Positions 55,001 to 63,300 of a stretch of DNA of 64,000 nucleotides are shown piece after piece. The DNA comes from Lysobacter capsici. Lineage in GTDB: Bacteria; Pseudomonadota; Gammaproteobacteria; Xanthomonadales; Xanthomonadaceae. Every line of letters starts with the position of its first letter. The first letter of the stretch is position 1. The notes under the pieces were generated by a model that had not been told where the DNA came from, did no database searches, and saw nothing but the letters and a program-made list of their open reading frames with translations. The position numbers and the translations under genes are program-made. The stretch is from the NCBI RefSeq assembly GCF_018732085.1, contig NZ_CP076103.1, positions 744,001 through 808,000 of the forward strand. The letters run 5' to 3'.

Positions 55001-57522
55001 TGGTCCAGGTGCTGGAAGCGCAGGCCGCGCATCAACACGCGGCCAATGAATGCGTGGCGTTCGAAGAGCGGCTGCGCGCGCGCCTCGACACGCCGGCACT
55101 GACTTCGTTCGTGCAGACCTTGCAGCTGTGGCGCAACGCGCTGCCGACTTCGCCGATCCTGCGTAGCCTGCACGAACATCTGCTGGCCACGCCCGACCCG
55201 GCGGCCTATGCGCAACGCGAAGCCGGTTTCGCCGGGCCTGCGGTGCGTCTGCAGGAGATCGCCCAAGCCTCGCTGGACCTGCCGGACACGCTGAGCCTGG
55301 GCGAGTTCGCCGAATGGACCCGCGACCTGCGCGAAGGCCTCGACGACCTGCCCGACGCGCTGCCGCCGCTGCGCGCGATGCACGCCGCCGGCTCGGTGTA
55401 TGCGCGCGCCCTGCAGCAACTCGACCTCGCGCCGGCGCAACTGGATGGCGTGATCCTCGACGAGTCGCTGGCGCGGCTGCATCGAGAACAACCCGAACTC
55501 GCCCGCTTCGATGCGCGCGCCCTGGCCGACGCCGCGCACCGCGCCGCGCTCGCCGAACGCGAGCTGTTGCAGCGCAATGCCGGCGTGGTGCGCGCGACCC
55601 TGCATCGCCAGTTCCTCGAACGCGTGCGCCAGTCCTCGTTGTCGGCCAGTCAGCTCGACGCCGACGGCAAGCTGTTCAAGAAGCGCTACGCCACCGGCCG
55701 GCGCGAACTCGAGCACGAATTCGGCAAGAGCATGCGCTATCGCTCGATCCGCGAACTGGCCGGCGGCGACACCGGCCTGGTGGTCAACGATCTCAAGCCG
55801 ATCTGGCTGATGAGCCCGCTGTCGGTGTCTGACACCCTGCCGCTGAGCGCGGACCTGTTCGACGTGGTGATCTTCGACGAAGCCAGCCAGATCCCGACCG
55901 AGGAAGCGGTGCCGGCGCTGAGCCGCGCGCCGCAGGTGGTGGTGGTCGGCGACGAGATGCAGTTGCCGCCAACCAGCTTCTTCTCCGCGGCCGGCGATGA
56001 CGACGACAACGCGATCGTCGCCGAGGAAGACGGCGAACGCATCGCGATCAATCTCGATGCCGACAGCCTGCTCAACCAGGCGGCGCGCAATCTGCCGGCG
56101 ACCTTGCTGGCCTGGCATTACCGCAGCCGTCACGAAGCGTTGATCAGTTTCTCCAACGCCGCGTTCTACGACGGCCGCCTGATCACCATTCCCGATCGCG
56201 GCCTGGACACGCGCAGCGAGCAGTCGCTGAGCCTGCGTGCGGGCGACGAGCAGGCCGCCGTAACCGGCGTCGACGCCTTGCTCGCCCGGCCGCTGAGCCA
56301 TCACCGGATCGAGGACGGCGTCTACGCGAACCGCTGCAATCTGGCCGAAGCGCGCTACATCGCCGGGCTGGTGCGCGAACTGCTGCGCCGCGACAGCGGC
56401 CTGAGCCTGGGCGTGGTAGCGTTCTCCGAAGCGCAGCAGGGCGAGATCGAATCGGCTCTGGAAGCGCTGGCCGCGCAGGACGCCGACTTCGCCGCGCGCC
56501 TGGAGCGCGAATACCTGCGCGAAGACGAAGACCAGTTCAACGGCCTGTTCGTCAAAAACCTGGAGAACGTGCAGGGTGACGAACGCGACATCATCCTGCT
56601 CAGCATCTGCTACGCGCCAGGTGCCGATGGCCGCATGCTGATGAACTTCGGCCCGATCAACCAGCGCGGCGGCGAGAAACGTCTCAACGTGATCTTCAGC
56701 CGCGCGCGTCATCGCATGGCGGTGGTGACCACGATCCGTGCCGAGCAGATCACCAACACCCATAACGACGGCGCGGCCGCGTTGCGCGCCTTTCTCGCGT
56801 TCGCCGAGGCGAGCGCGCGCGGCGAGACCGAGCGTTCGCAGAGCGTGCTCGGCGCCTTGAATCCCGGCGCCGAACGCGCGTTCTCCAGCGTGGCGCGCGC
56901 CGATGCGGCGCGCACGAGCCTGGCCAAGGCGCTGCGCGAGCGCGGCCATACCGTTCACGAGCATGTCGGCCGCTCGCAGTTTCGCTGCGACCTGGCCATC
57001 GTCGGTCCGGCCGGCGAGGGCTATGCGCTGGCGATCCTGCTCGATCCGCCCGATGCCGTCGCGGCGGACGTGCGCGAACGCTACGTATTTCGCCCCGGCA
57101 TCCTGCGCGCGTTCGGCTGGCGGGTCATCGACCTGCCAGCCGCGGATTGGCTGCGCAATCCGCAAGCGGCGATCGAACGCATCGAAGCGGCCATGGCCGT
57201 CGACGAGGCTGGCGACGATGTCGCCGAACAGGCGCAGACGATCGCGACGATTGCCGAACCGACATCGCAACCTGAGCCGATCGCGCCCGCGCCCGCATCC
57301 GCCGCGCTTGCCTTGCGCGAATTCGTGTTGCAGCAGGGCGGTTCGCACAAGTTCTGGCGGATCGGACGGGTCGACGGCGAAATGACCGTGGTGTTCGGCC
57401 GGGTCGGCACGCGCGGCCAGACCCTGATCAAGGCGTTCGATACGCCCGAACGCGCCGAGCGCGAGATCGTCAAGCTGGTCGAGGAAAAGCTGCGCAAGGG
57501 CTATGTCGAAAGCCTTGCCTGA
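52015..57522 (+). CDS. giant SF1 helicase with kinase-like N-terminus, DUF4011-like region, Vsr-like and WGR domains
   Basis: An 1835-residue protein. Residues ~25-245 look like a degenerate protein-kinase fold (VLFLALPLLRAVAQLHAHG, DIFQLGQVLASLACG, RATDLAELVQRLETYR) lacking a clear catalytic Lys/Asp set. From about 253 (RIAVLSHLRDRLFDLSRRNR) it matches DUF4011. The SF1 helicase core has Walker A GPPGTGKS at 658-665, Walker B FDEAS near 1288, then HYRSRHEALISFSN and GEKRLNVIFSRARHRM. Residues ~1638-1726 resemble the Vsr/DUF559 nuclease fold (QFRCDLAIVGPAGEG, FGWRVIDLPAADW), but the expected second acidic residue is replaced. The C-terminal ~70 residues are a WGR domain (FGRVGTRGQ). WGR domains bind DNA ends. 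Related helicase-DUF4011-Vsr proteins are reported as anti-phage (Hhe-type) proteins; role here is inferred. Confidence 0.85.
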   Translation: MNSPTAPPDGAAPAPIDPARVDGDTLRAVIAAQRGAGLATDDVLFLALPLLRAVAQLHAHGRVAALNADDIVYAADTGLGLRAPEGRLPTLDIERLRKVQPPPGSTLNIVGELRVTQDAAHGSSLENLHTQHDLAQAIERPVYLPGYRCWELALGHHDEIGDIFQLGQVLASLACGLDFDDTDDLDLFAAQRQNLFRINPRLNPVLAAIIVEMTALNRHERATDLAELVQRLETYRDQPMGLDVERVLSDAKGHSPRRIAVLSHLRDRLFDLSRRNRLLQFRATQASVNLTIASVPIVLQLGSIRPEQLCTWSGEFADEVIAGNPVSLHRWLRFDDQPYLPAALDRIAQETRRDRAEFGFSHLRLVVAFLRWHNLKEDPEQRFVSPLLWLPVELVRKKGVRDQYVIQCEDGEAEFNPALRHYLRQLYDIQLPETVDLQKVSIESIHADLAAQIRASEPGVELRLQSKPAIELIRRKAVQRLQQYQRRSGGRIKPDAQRPDFSYEREDYRPLGLALFRQRVQPSPLPLRAAVGAAPIPQPQRMSASSDEIEHTTYALQDDTGHAYAWDFDLTQVTLANFNYKKMSLVRDYAQLIEDDPTSVDAARGGFDRIFSIEPREVDIAPPAPIAPDQQWNVVASDATQNAAVALARGGRSFIIQGPPGTGKSQTITNLIADYAGRGQRVLFVCEKRAALDVVFHRLKQAGLDELCCLIHDSQTDKKAFVHDLRDCYERWIAQAHQHESLTQARAAVHEALAAQLRQIERYEHGMAAIPERLGASVRALLRRAVELPAPVELGAREREQLPDYALWERERSAREGLQTLLRERYGSDRLAAHPFARLSARLLAGERAYADTEAVLADCDAQVDRLDAAFDDERSLLTPQTTLADAATLTAMARKIDDTRLAAHPDLLDPASAASTQLRQDSEAFEQLERRRAEAGKHTVHWKVSFSEQDTQAALAIARSQERSPLRWLKPSWWRLRGTMARSYDFAQHAVRPSLVQVLEAQAAHQHAANECVAFEERLRARLDTPALTSFVQTLQLWRNALPTSPILRSLHEHLLATPDPAAYAQREAGFAGPAVRLQEIAQASLDLPDTLSLGEFAEWTRDLREGLDDLPDALPPLRAMHAAGSVYARALQQLDLAPAQLDGVILDESLARLHREQPELARFDARALADAAHRAALAERELLQRNAGVVRATLHRQFLERVRQSSLSASQLDADGKLFKKRYATGRRELEHEFGKSMRYRSIRELAGGDTGLVVNDLKPIWLMSPLSVSDTLPLSADLFDVVIFDEASQIPTEEAVPALSRAPQVVVVGDEMQLPPTSFFSAAGDDDDNAIVAEEDGERIAINLDADSLLNQAARNLPATLLAWHYRSRHEALISFSNAAFYDGRLITIPDRGLDTRSEQSLSLRAGDEQAAVTGVDALLARPLSHHRIEDGVYANRCNLAEARYIAGLVRELLRRDSGLSLGVVAFSEAQQGEIESALEALAAQDADFAARLEREYLREDEDQFNGLFVKNLENVQGDERDIILLSICYAPGADGRMLMNFGPINQRGGEKRLNVIFSRARHRMAVVTTIRAEQITNTHNDGAAALRAFLAFAEASARGETERSQSVLGALNPGAERAFSSVARADAARTSLAKALRERGHTVHEHVGRSQFRCDLAIVGPAGEGYALAILLDPPDAVAADVRERYVFRPGILRAFGWRVIDLPAADWLRNPQAAIERIEAAMAVDEAGDDVAEQAQTIATIAEPTSQPEPIAPAPASAALALREFVLQQGGSHKFWRIGRVDGEMTVVFGRVGTRGQTLIKAFDTPERAEREIVKLVEEKLRKGYVESLA

Positions 57523-57654
57523 TCGACCGCTTGTTTGCAGGGGTGAATGCATGGAACGCACCGATCCGCTGATGCGCCGCCGCCCGGCTTGATGCCGGCA
57601 GCGGCCGGCCGCATCGTGTGGGTTCATACCCAATGCCACGCGCGGAGCCGATCC

Positions 57655-58335
57655 ATGAGCCAGTCCCCCGATTCGTCCACGCCGCGGATCAAGATCGACT
57701 TCGTCTCCGACGTGGTCTGCCCCTGGTGCGCGGTCGGCCTGAATTCGCTGGAGCAGGCGATTGCCCAGGTTGGCGACGCGGTCGAGGTCGAGCTGCATTT
57801 CCAGCCGTTCGAACTCAATCCGCAGATGGCGCCGGAAGGCGAGAACATCGACGAGCACCTGGCGCACAAATACGGCCTGGGCGCGCAGCAACTGGCGCAG
57901 AACCGCGAAGCCTTGCGCGAGCGCGGCGCCGCGGTCGGATTTCAGTTCAACGCGCGCGATCGCATTTACAACACCTTCGGCGCACATCGCCTGCTGCATT
58001 GGGCCGCGGCGCAAGGCGCGGCGCAGGAACGCACGCTCAAGCACGCGCTGCTCAAGGCCTACTTCACCGATGGCCGCGACATTTCCCAACACGAAGTACT
58101 CGCCGCAGTCGCAGGCGAGACCGGCCTCGATGCCGATCGCGCGCGCGTGCTGTTGGCCTCGGACGAATACGCCGATGCCGTGCGCGAGCAGGAGCGTTTC
58201 TATCAGAGCCAAGGCATCCGCGCGGTACCGTCGGTGATCATCAACGACCGTCACCTGATCCAGGGCGGCCAACCGGCGGAGCAGTTCGAAGCGGCGATAC
58301 GGCAGATTGCCGGGGTCGCGAAGACGGCCGGGTGA
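57655..58335 (+). CDS. DsbA-family (FrnE-like) oxidoreductase
   Basis: A 226-residue thioredoxin-fold protein with the redox motif C22-PWC-25 near the start (VSDVVCPWCAVGL), an inserted helical domain (ENIDEHLAHKYGLGAQQL...), and the cis-Pro region GIRAVPSVIINDRHLIQGGQ. Length and layout match the FrnE subgroup of DsbA-like cytosolic oxidoreductases. No signal peptide. The ATG at 57655 is preferred to that at 57547 because the extra part is low-complexity. The 132-base gap from the helicase stop leaves co-transcription uncertain; it is separate from the putative defence genes. Confidence 0.88.
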   Translation: MSQSPDSSTPRIKIDFVSDVVCPWCAVGLNSLEQAIAQVGDAVEVELHFQPFELNPQMAPEGENIDEHLAHKYGLGAQQLAQNREALRERGAAVGFQFNARDRIYNTFGAHRLLHWAAAQGAAQERTLKHALLKAYFTDGRDISQHEVLAAVAGETGLDADRARVLLASDEYADAVREQERFYQSQGIRAVPSVIINDRHLIQGGQPAEQFEAAIRQIAGVAKTAG

Positions 58336-59081
58336 TTGCTTGGGTGGGATCGACGGCGCGATAACGTCGAGAATCGAGAGTCGAGAATCGAGAATCGAGA
58401 ATCGTATTCGTGACTTGCGCCCGGCTTTGCGGAATTCGCTCTTGCTCGTCATCCCCGCGAAGGCGGGGATCCAGAGACTTCAGAGCCATGCTTCGGTAGA
58501 GCCCTGGATCCCCGCCTTCGCGGAGATGACAGCAAAAAGAGCCTCACTCCGAGCGACATCCCACACGGATAACTGCGCAACCTCGAAGTCTTTGCGGGAT
58601 GGAGCTTCAGCCCCGAAACCCCATCGCCGCACAACCCACTGTGCCGCGTGTGTTCGAACGCCCCCGTCGCCTTGTTGACGACATCCGCGCCCCGTACTAT
58701 CCGCGGCGCGACCGATCTCGGTCGTACCCCCTCTTTGCCAGCCACGCGCATCGCCAGCCAGCCTATTTTTTAAACCGCGGCACTACCTGAGTTAGTCGCT
58801 GCGCCGTATCCAGCACGATCGCGTTACGCCATCGACGAACGAGTCGACTGCAACCACGCATGGCGCGACCGATTCGCACCGCCCGACGTCGCCGCGATCC
58901 CGCCGACTTCCACCGTCGCGCCACCGCTCCATTCTCGGGTGACCCCGCTCTCATTCCCGAAACCCGCTGCGGCGGCTTGGCGAATCTGTGCGCGCTCGCG
59001 CCTTGGCGTCAACGCCCCTGCAATACGGTTGCCACGAAGCGGTTCGCATCCTTCGATCTTCCGCAACGCAAGGAGTGTTCG
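58336..59081. repeat. 746-base intergenic stretch with heptamers and dispersed repeats
   Basis: It holds a heptamer array (58368-58402), a CGTCATCCCCGCG-type cassette (58447-58530) with inverted ends, and a single arm of the GGGAGGAGCTTCAGCCCC family (about 58590-58620). From about 58630 to 59069 no gene is recognised; bases 59000-59075 probably hold the promoter and leader of the next gene. Confidence 0.7.
58368..58402. repeat. heptanucleotide tandem repeat (CGAGAAT)x5
   Basis: CGAGAAT, CGAGAGT, CGAGAAT, CGAGAAT, CGAGAAT: five units with one substitution. Confidence 0.93.
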
Positions 59082-60092
59082 ATGATCGGTTTCGTTAGCG
59101 CCACGCGTGCACTGCGCGCCTGTCTCGCAATCAGCGGGCTCGCCACGGCACTGTTCGCATCCAACAGCTTCGCCGCCGGATTGTCCGCGCAATCGGCGGC
59201 CGACCGCGCCGCGCTCGCCTTGCGCTGGGCGCCGGTGCATTACCAGGACGTCGATCAGACCGGCAGCCACGCGCTCGGCGGCGGTGCCGACTACATCACC
59301 CGCTACGACTTCGACGGCGACCTCGACGCACGCAACAACTGGGACCGCGCCGGCCAATCGGCCTATCCACTCGCCGCGCACGCGTACTATTCGGTCGTAG
59401 AGACCAGCACCCACTGGTTCATCACCTACCTGTTCTTCCACCCGCGCGACTGGACCGATTCGTTCTTCGACACCGAACACGAGAACGACGCCGAAGGCGT
59501 GTTGTTCGCGATCGCCCGCGACGGCTCGACCTACGGCACCTTGAAAGCCGCGGTCACCGTCGCCCACACCGACTTCTTCTCCTACGTCCCCGCCGGCAGC
59601 AACTGGACCGGCAACGCCGAAAGCGTCGACGGCTCGCTGTCGTTCCTGACCTACCAAGGCGCACCGCATCCGGTCACCGCGCAGGAAGCCAAAGGCCACG
59701 GCCTCAAGGCCTGGCCGGCCTACAACATCAACGGCGACGGCGTGATCTATTACCCCTCGCTGACCACCGCCGAAGTCCCGTCGAACCCCGACGACCGCGA
59801 CGTCAAATACAAACTCATCGACATCTTCGAACCCGGCGGTATGTGGGAACAGCGCAACAACAGCTGGTTGTTCGGCGGCTACGGCAGCTTCGCCGGCGAC
59901 ACCAGCGGCGGCTGCGGCAGCGGCGCGATCAGCTGCGGCACCAACGCGGCGAATGCGCCGTGGGGGTGGGACGACAGCAACGATGGGCCGGGTAGGGGGA
60001 TGTTGGCTACCGATCCGGTGGGGGTGGTGACGAATTACTTCAAAGTGCCCGAAGCCATAAGTCAAATTTACATCTACTCTCCATATCGCTGA
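59082..60092 (+). CDS. exported protein of unknown function with HENDAEG motif
   Basis: A 336-residue protein with a signal peptide (MIGFVSATRALRACLAISGL... to about FAAG, residue 28). The mature part is rich in Asp, Tyr and aromatic residues. WFITYLFFHPRDWTDSFFDTEHENDAEGVLF is its most distinctive segment; the cluster of His, Glu, Asp and Asn in EHENDAEG could bind a metal. Overall it resembles a family of secreted proteins (a Vps62-related group is my best guess), but I cannot confirm that. The start is supported by AAGGAG at 59070-59075, six bases before the ATG. Function unknown. Confidence 0.8.
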   Translation: MIGFVSATRALRACLAISGLATALFASNSFAAGLSAQSAADRAALALRWAPVHYQDVDQTGSHALGGGADYITRYDFDGDLDARNNWDRAGQSAYPLAAHAYYSVVETSTHWFITYLFFHPRDWTDSFFDTEHENDAEGVLFAIARDGSTYGTLKAAVTVAHTDFFSYVPAGSNWTGNAESVDGSLSFLTYQGAPHPVTAQEAKGHGLKAWPAYNINGDGVIYYPSLTTAEVPSNPDDRDVKYKLIDIFEPGGMWEQRNNSWLFGGYGSFAGDTSGGCGSGAISCGTNAANAPWGWDDSNDGPGRGMLATDPVGVVTNYFKVPEAISQIYIYSPYR

Positions 60093-60378
60093 TCTGGCAA
60101 TACTGTGCCGCTGGATATTTAGAGAGTGCGACGTAATTTTTCGTGATCGCTGTGGGTGCGGTTCTACGAAATATGTGGCTTTAGTGGATCACGTGACGGT
60201 ACTGATCATGCCAAGACGCCCTCGTGCATGTTTAGCTTTTGTCGCGAGTTGATGTCTTGTTGTCTGCGACGTTATTAAGGTAGCTTGCGGCTTGATGCTT
60301 GTGCTTCGACGTCAGCGTAGTCGGCGCTTCGTCGTGCGTGGGTTTTGTTAAATATTCTAAGCGCTATCGAGGTGGGGG
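60093..60378. other. A+T-richer intergenic stretch before the RHS gene
   Basis: The 286 bases here are clearly poorer in G+C than the rest of the window (TTAAATATTCTAAGC, TTTTTCGTGATC), unlike the usual intergenic repeats. No gene is visible. The composition, with the RHS gene next to it, suggests recently acquired DNA. Confidence 0.6.
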
Positions 60379-63300
60379 ATGAGGCTCGATTTTCGATTTA
60401 AAGAAATGGCGGGTTTTCTGCTTCTGGTGCAGGCCGTCTCAATGGCGGGGCGCGCGGACGCCACCGATTTCTATGGCGCCCCCTATTACGACGATTACGC
60501 ATATTGGAACAATCCGCGCTTCCCGTCTGTGGATAGCGATGTGCAGGCTTGGTGGGCTGAGTATAAAAATGATTGGCCATCGGCGTTTCCGGGGTGCAGT
60601 TACACCCTGGAAAATCATGTGGATGGACGTCTCACGGGGCGTTTTGCGACAATGACGTTGCATGGCACTTGCGGCGGAAAAGGCACGGTACGCGGCACCA
60701 AATATGACTATGCGCCGGAGAAGAATCTGGGTCCGCCGAGTTGTACGGCGCCAAGCACCCACTGTGGCAACCCGATCAACTTGGCCATCGGCAACAAATA
60801 CCAAAAAGAAGACGATCTGCAGGCCGGGCCCTGGCTTTCGTTCTCGCGGCACTACAACAGCCATGAGTCGACTCCGTCGGAGCAGTTCGGCCGGAACTGG
60901 AGGCACACCTACAGCTATCGCTTGCAACATCTAAGCGACTCCCTTGGGCCGCAGGCCGTAACGCTGTCACGACCGGAAGGCACCAGCGTCATCTTCAACT
61001 ACGTTGCCGGCCAATGGCACGCCGACGCGGACGTCTTCGCGAAGCTGGTGATTAATACCGACACCTCGGGTCAACTGTCGGGCTGGACGTATACGCCACG
61101 CGACGGGCGCGAGGTCGAACAGTACGACAAGCTGGGCCGGCTCAGCACCATTGCGAGAACCGACGGTACGTCCCTGGCCTTTACCTACAACGGGGGCATG
61201 GTCGTTACCAATACGCCCAGCGACTATCTGGTGACTCGGGTCGAGTCTCAGGATGGACGCGCTTTGACGCTCCAGTACGACAGCAGCTTGCGCATCAGCA
61301 AGATGCTGGATCCGGTGGGCGGTGAGTATCTCTACGCTTATGACGCACAGAATCGCCTTGAAACCGTAACTTACCCTGGCGGCACGCAACGTCGTTATCA
61401 CTACAACGAGTCTGCTTACACGGCGGGCAACAATCTCCCTAACGCGCTTACCGGGATCACGCGCGAGGATGGCCAGCGCTACGCTATCTTTACCTATGGA
61501 TCGGACGGAAAAGCCAAGTCCACCGAGCACGCAGGCGGAGTCGAGAAGTTCTCATCTGTGTACGATGCAAGTGGTTCGGCGACAGTCACCACGCCCAATG
61601 GCAGCGTCCAGGTGCGTTCCTTCACCACCGCCTTGGGCGTCAAGAAGGCCTCATCGGTCCAGGAGCAATGCTCCGGCTGCGCTACGCGCACGACCAGTTA
61701 CACCTATGACGCGAACGGTTACCTGGATCTGAAAACCGATCCGCGCGGCGTGAGGACTGACTATGACTACAACGCGCGCGGTTTGCTGCAGCAAAAGGTA
61801 GACGCCGCAAATGACACCACCGGAAGCAAGCGAACCACCCAGACGGACTGGGATGCCGTCTTCGCCGTCCCGGCCGAGCGGCGGGTTTACGACGCGAGCG
61901 GCATCCTCCTAAAGAAAACGGCCTGGAGATACAACGCTCGCGGACAGCAGATCGCTGTCGATCAGGTCGACCCCTCTTCGGGCGCCGTGCGCACATCCGA
62001 GACGACGTACTGCGAGCAGTCCGATGTAGACGCGGGCGCTTGTCCTTTCGTCGGTTTGATTCGGTCTCAGAATGGACCCAGAACCGATGTGGCCGACGTA
62101 ACCCGGTACGACTACTACACCGTCGACGCGCCTGGCTGCGCCACGAGTTCCGCGGCTTGCGATTACCGCAAGGGCGATCTTCGCAGGATCACCAATGCCT
62201 TGAATCAATCGAATGAGGTTCTGCGATACGACGCGGCAGGTCGGGTTCATTCATTGGCCAGCGTCAATGGTGTTGTTTCGGATTTCGAATACAACGCCCG
62301 TGGCTGGGTGATCTCCAGCAAGGTTCGCGGGCCCGATGACAGCGTAGAAACCGACGATGTCATTGCAAAAATCGAATACGAGCCCACCGGCTTGGTCAAG
62401 AAAGTCACCCAGGCTGATGGCTCGTTCATTCGGTATGGCTACGATGCCGGGCATAGACTCACCCGTGTCTACGACAATGCGGGGAACAGCATTCAGCTGA
62501 CGCTGGACAATGCGGGCAATCGGATCAAGGAAGATACGTTAAAAGACGATGGAAGCCTGAAGCGCACGTTGTCGCGTGTGTACGATCAATTAGGTCAACT
62601 GGCAACTTCGAAAACCGCCTACGACCATCCTACCGGCTTCACCTACGACGCCAACGGTAACGATGAAGTCACCACCGATGCCCTGGGTCGCAAGACCGAC
62701 AATGATTACGACCCGTTGAACCGGCTGGCCAGGTCGCTGCAGGATGTTGGTGGCATCAATGCGAAGACCGAGTTCAAGTACGACGTCGTGGATCGCGTGA
62801 CCAAGGTCACCGATCCGAAGAATCTCGATACCACGTATACCTACAACGGCTTCGGCGATCAGGTGCAGCTGACCAGTCCCGACACTGGAGTGTCGACGTA
62901 TACCTACGACAGCGCCGGAAATCGCAAAACAGAAACCGACGCGCGCAACATCACGCGGACGTATGGCTACGATGCGCTGAACCGACCGACGGCGGTCGCT
63001 TATCCGACCACCAGTCTCAATGTCGGCTACGAGTACGACTTCGTGCCCACCGTTTGCGCGACGGGCGAGACCTTCGCCAAGGGCCGCTTGTCCCTGATCA
63101 CCGATGCGAGTGGCAGCACCCAATACTGCTACGACCGCTTTGGCCGCATGGTGCGCAAGGTGCAGACCACCAACGGCAAGGTGTTCGCGGTGCGCTATGC
63201 GTACACCTTGGCGGGGCAGTTGAGCGGCGTGACCTATCCAGACGGTGCGCTAGTGAGCTATCAGCGCGACGTGCGAGGGCGCGTTAGTCAAGTCGATGCC

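Noticed and set aside
52939..58452. Open frame of 1837 codons antisense to the helicase gene
   Set aside because: It mirrors the codon structure of the helicase gene on the other strand, has Arg/Gln-rich, low-complexity content and no domain. In high-G+C genomes such shadow frames are usual.
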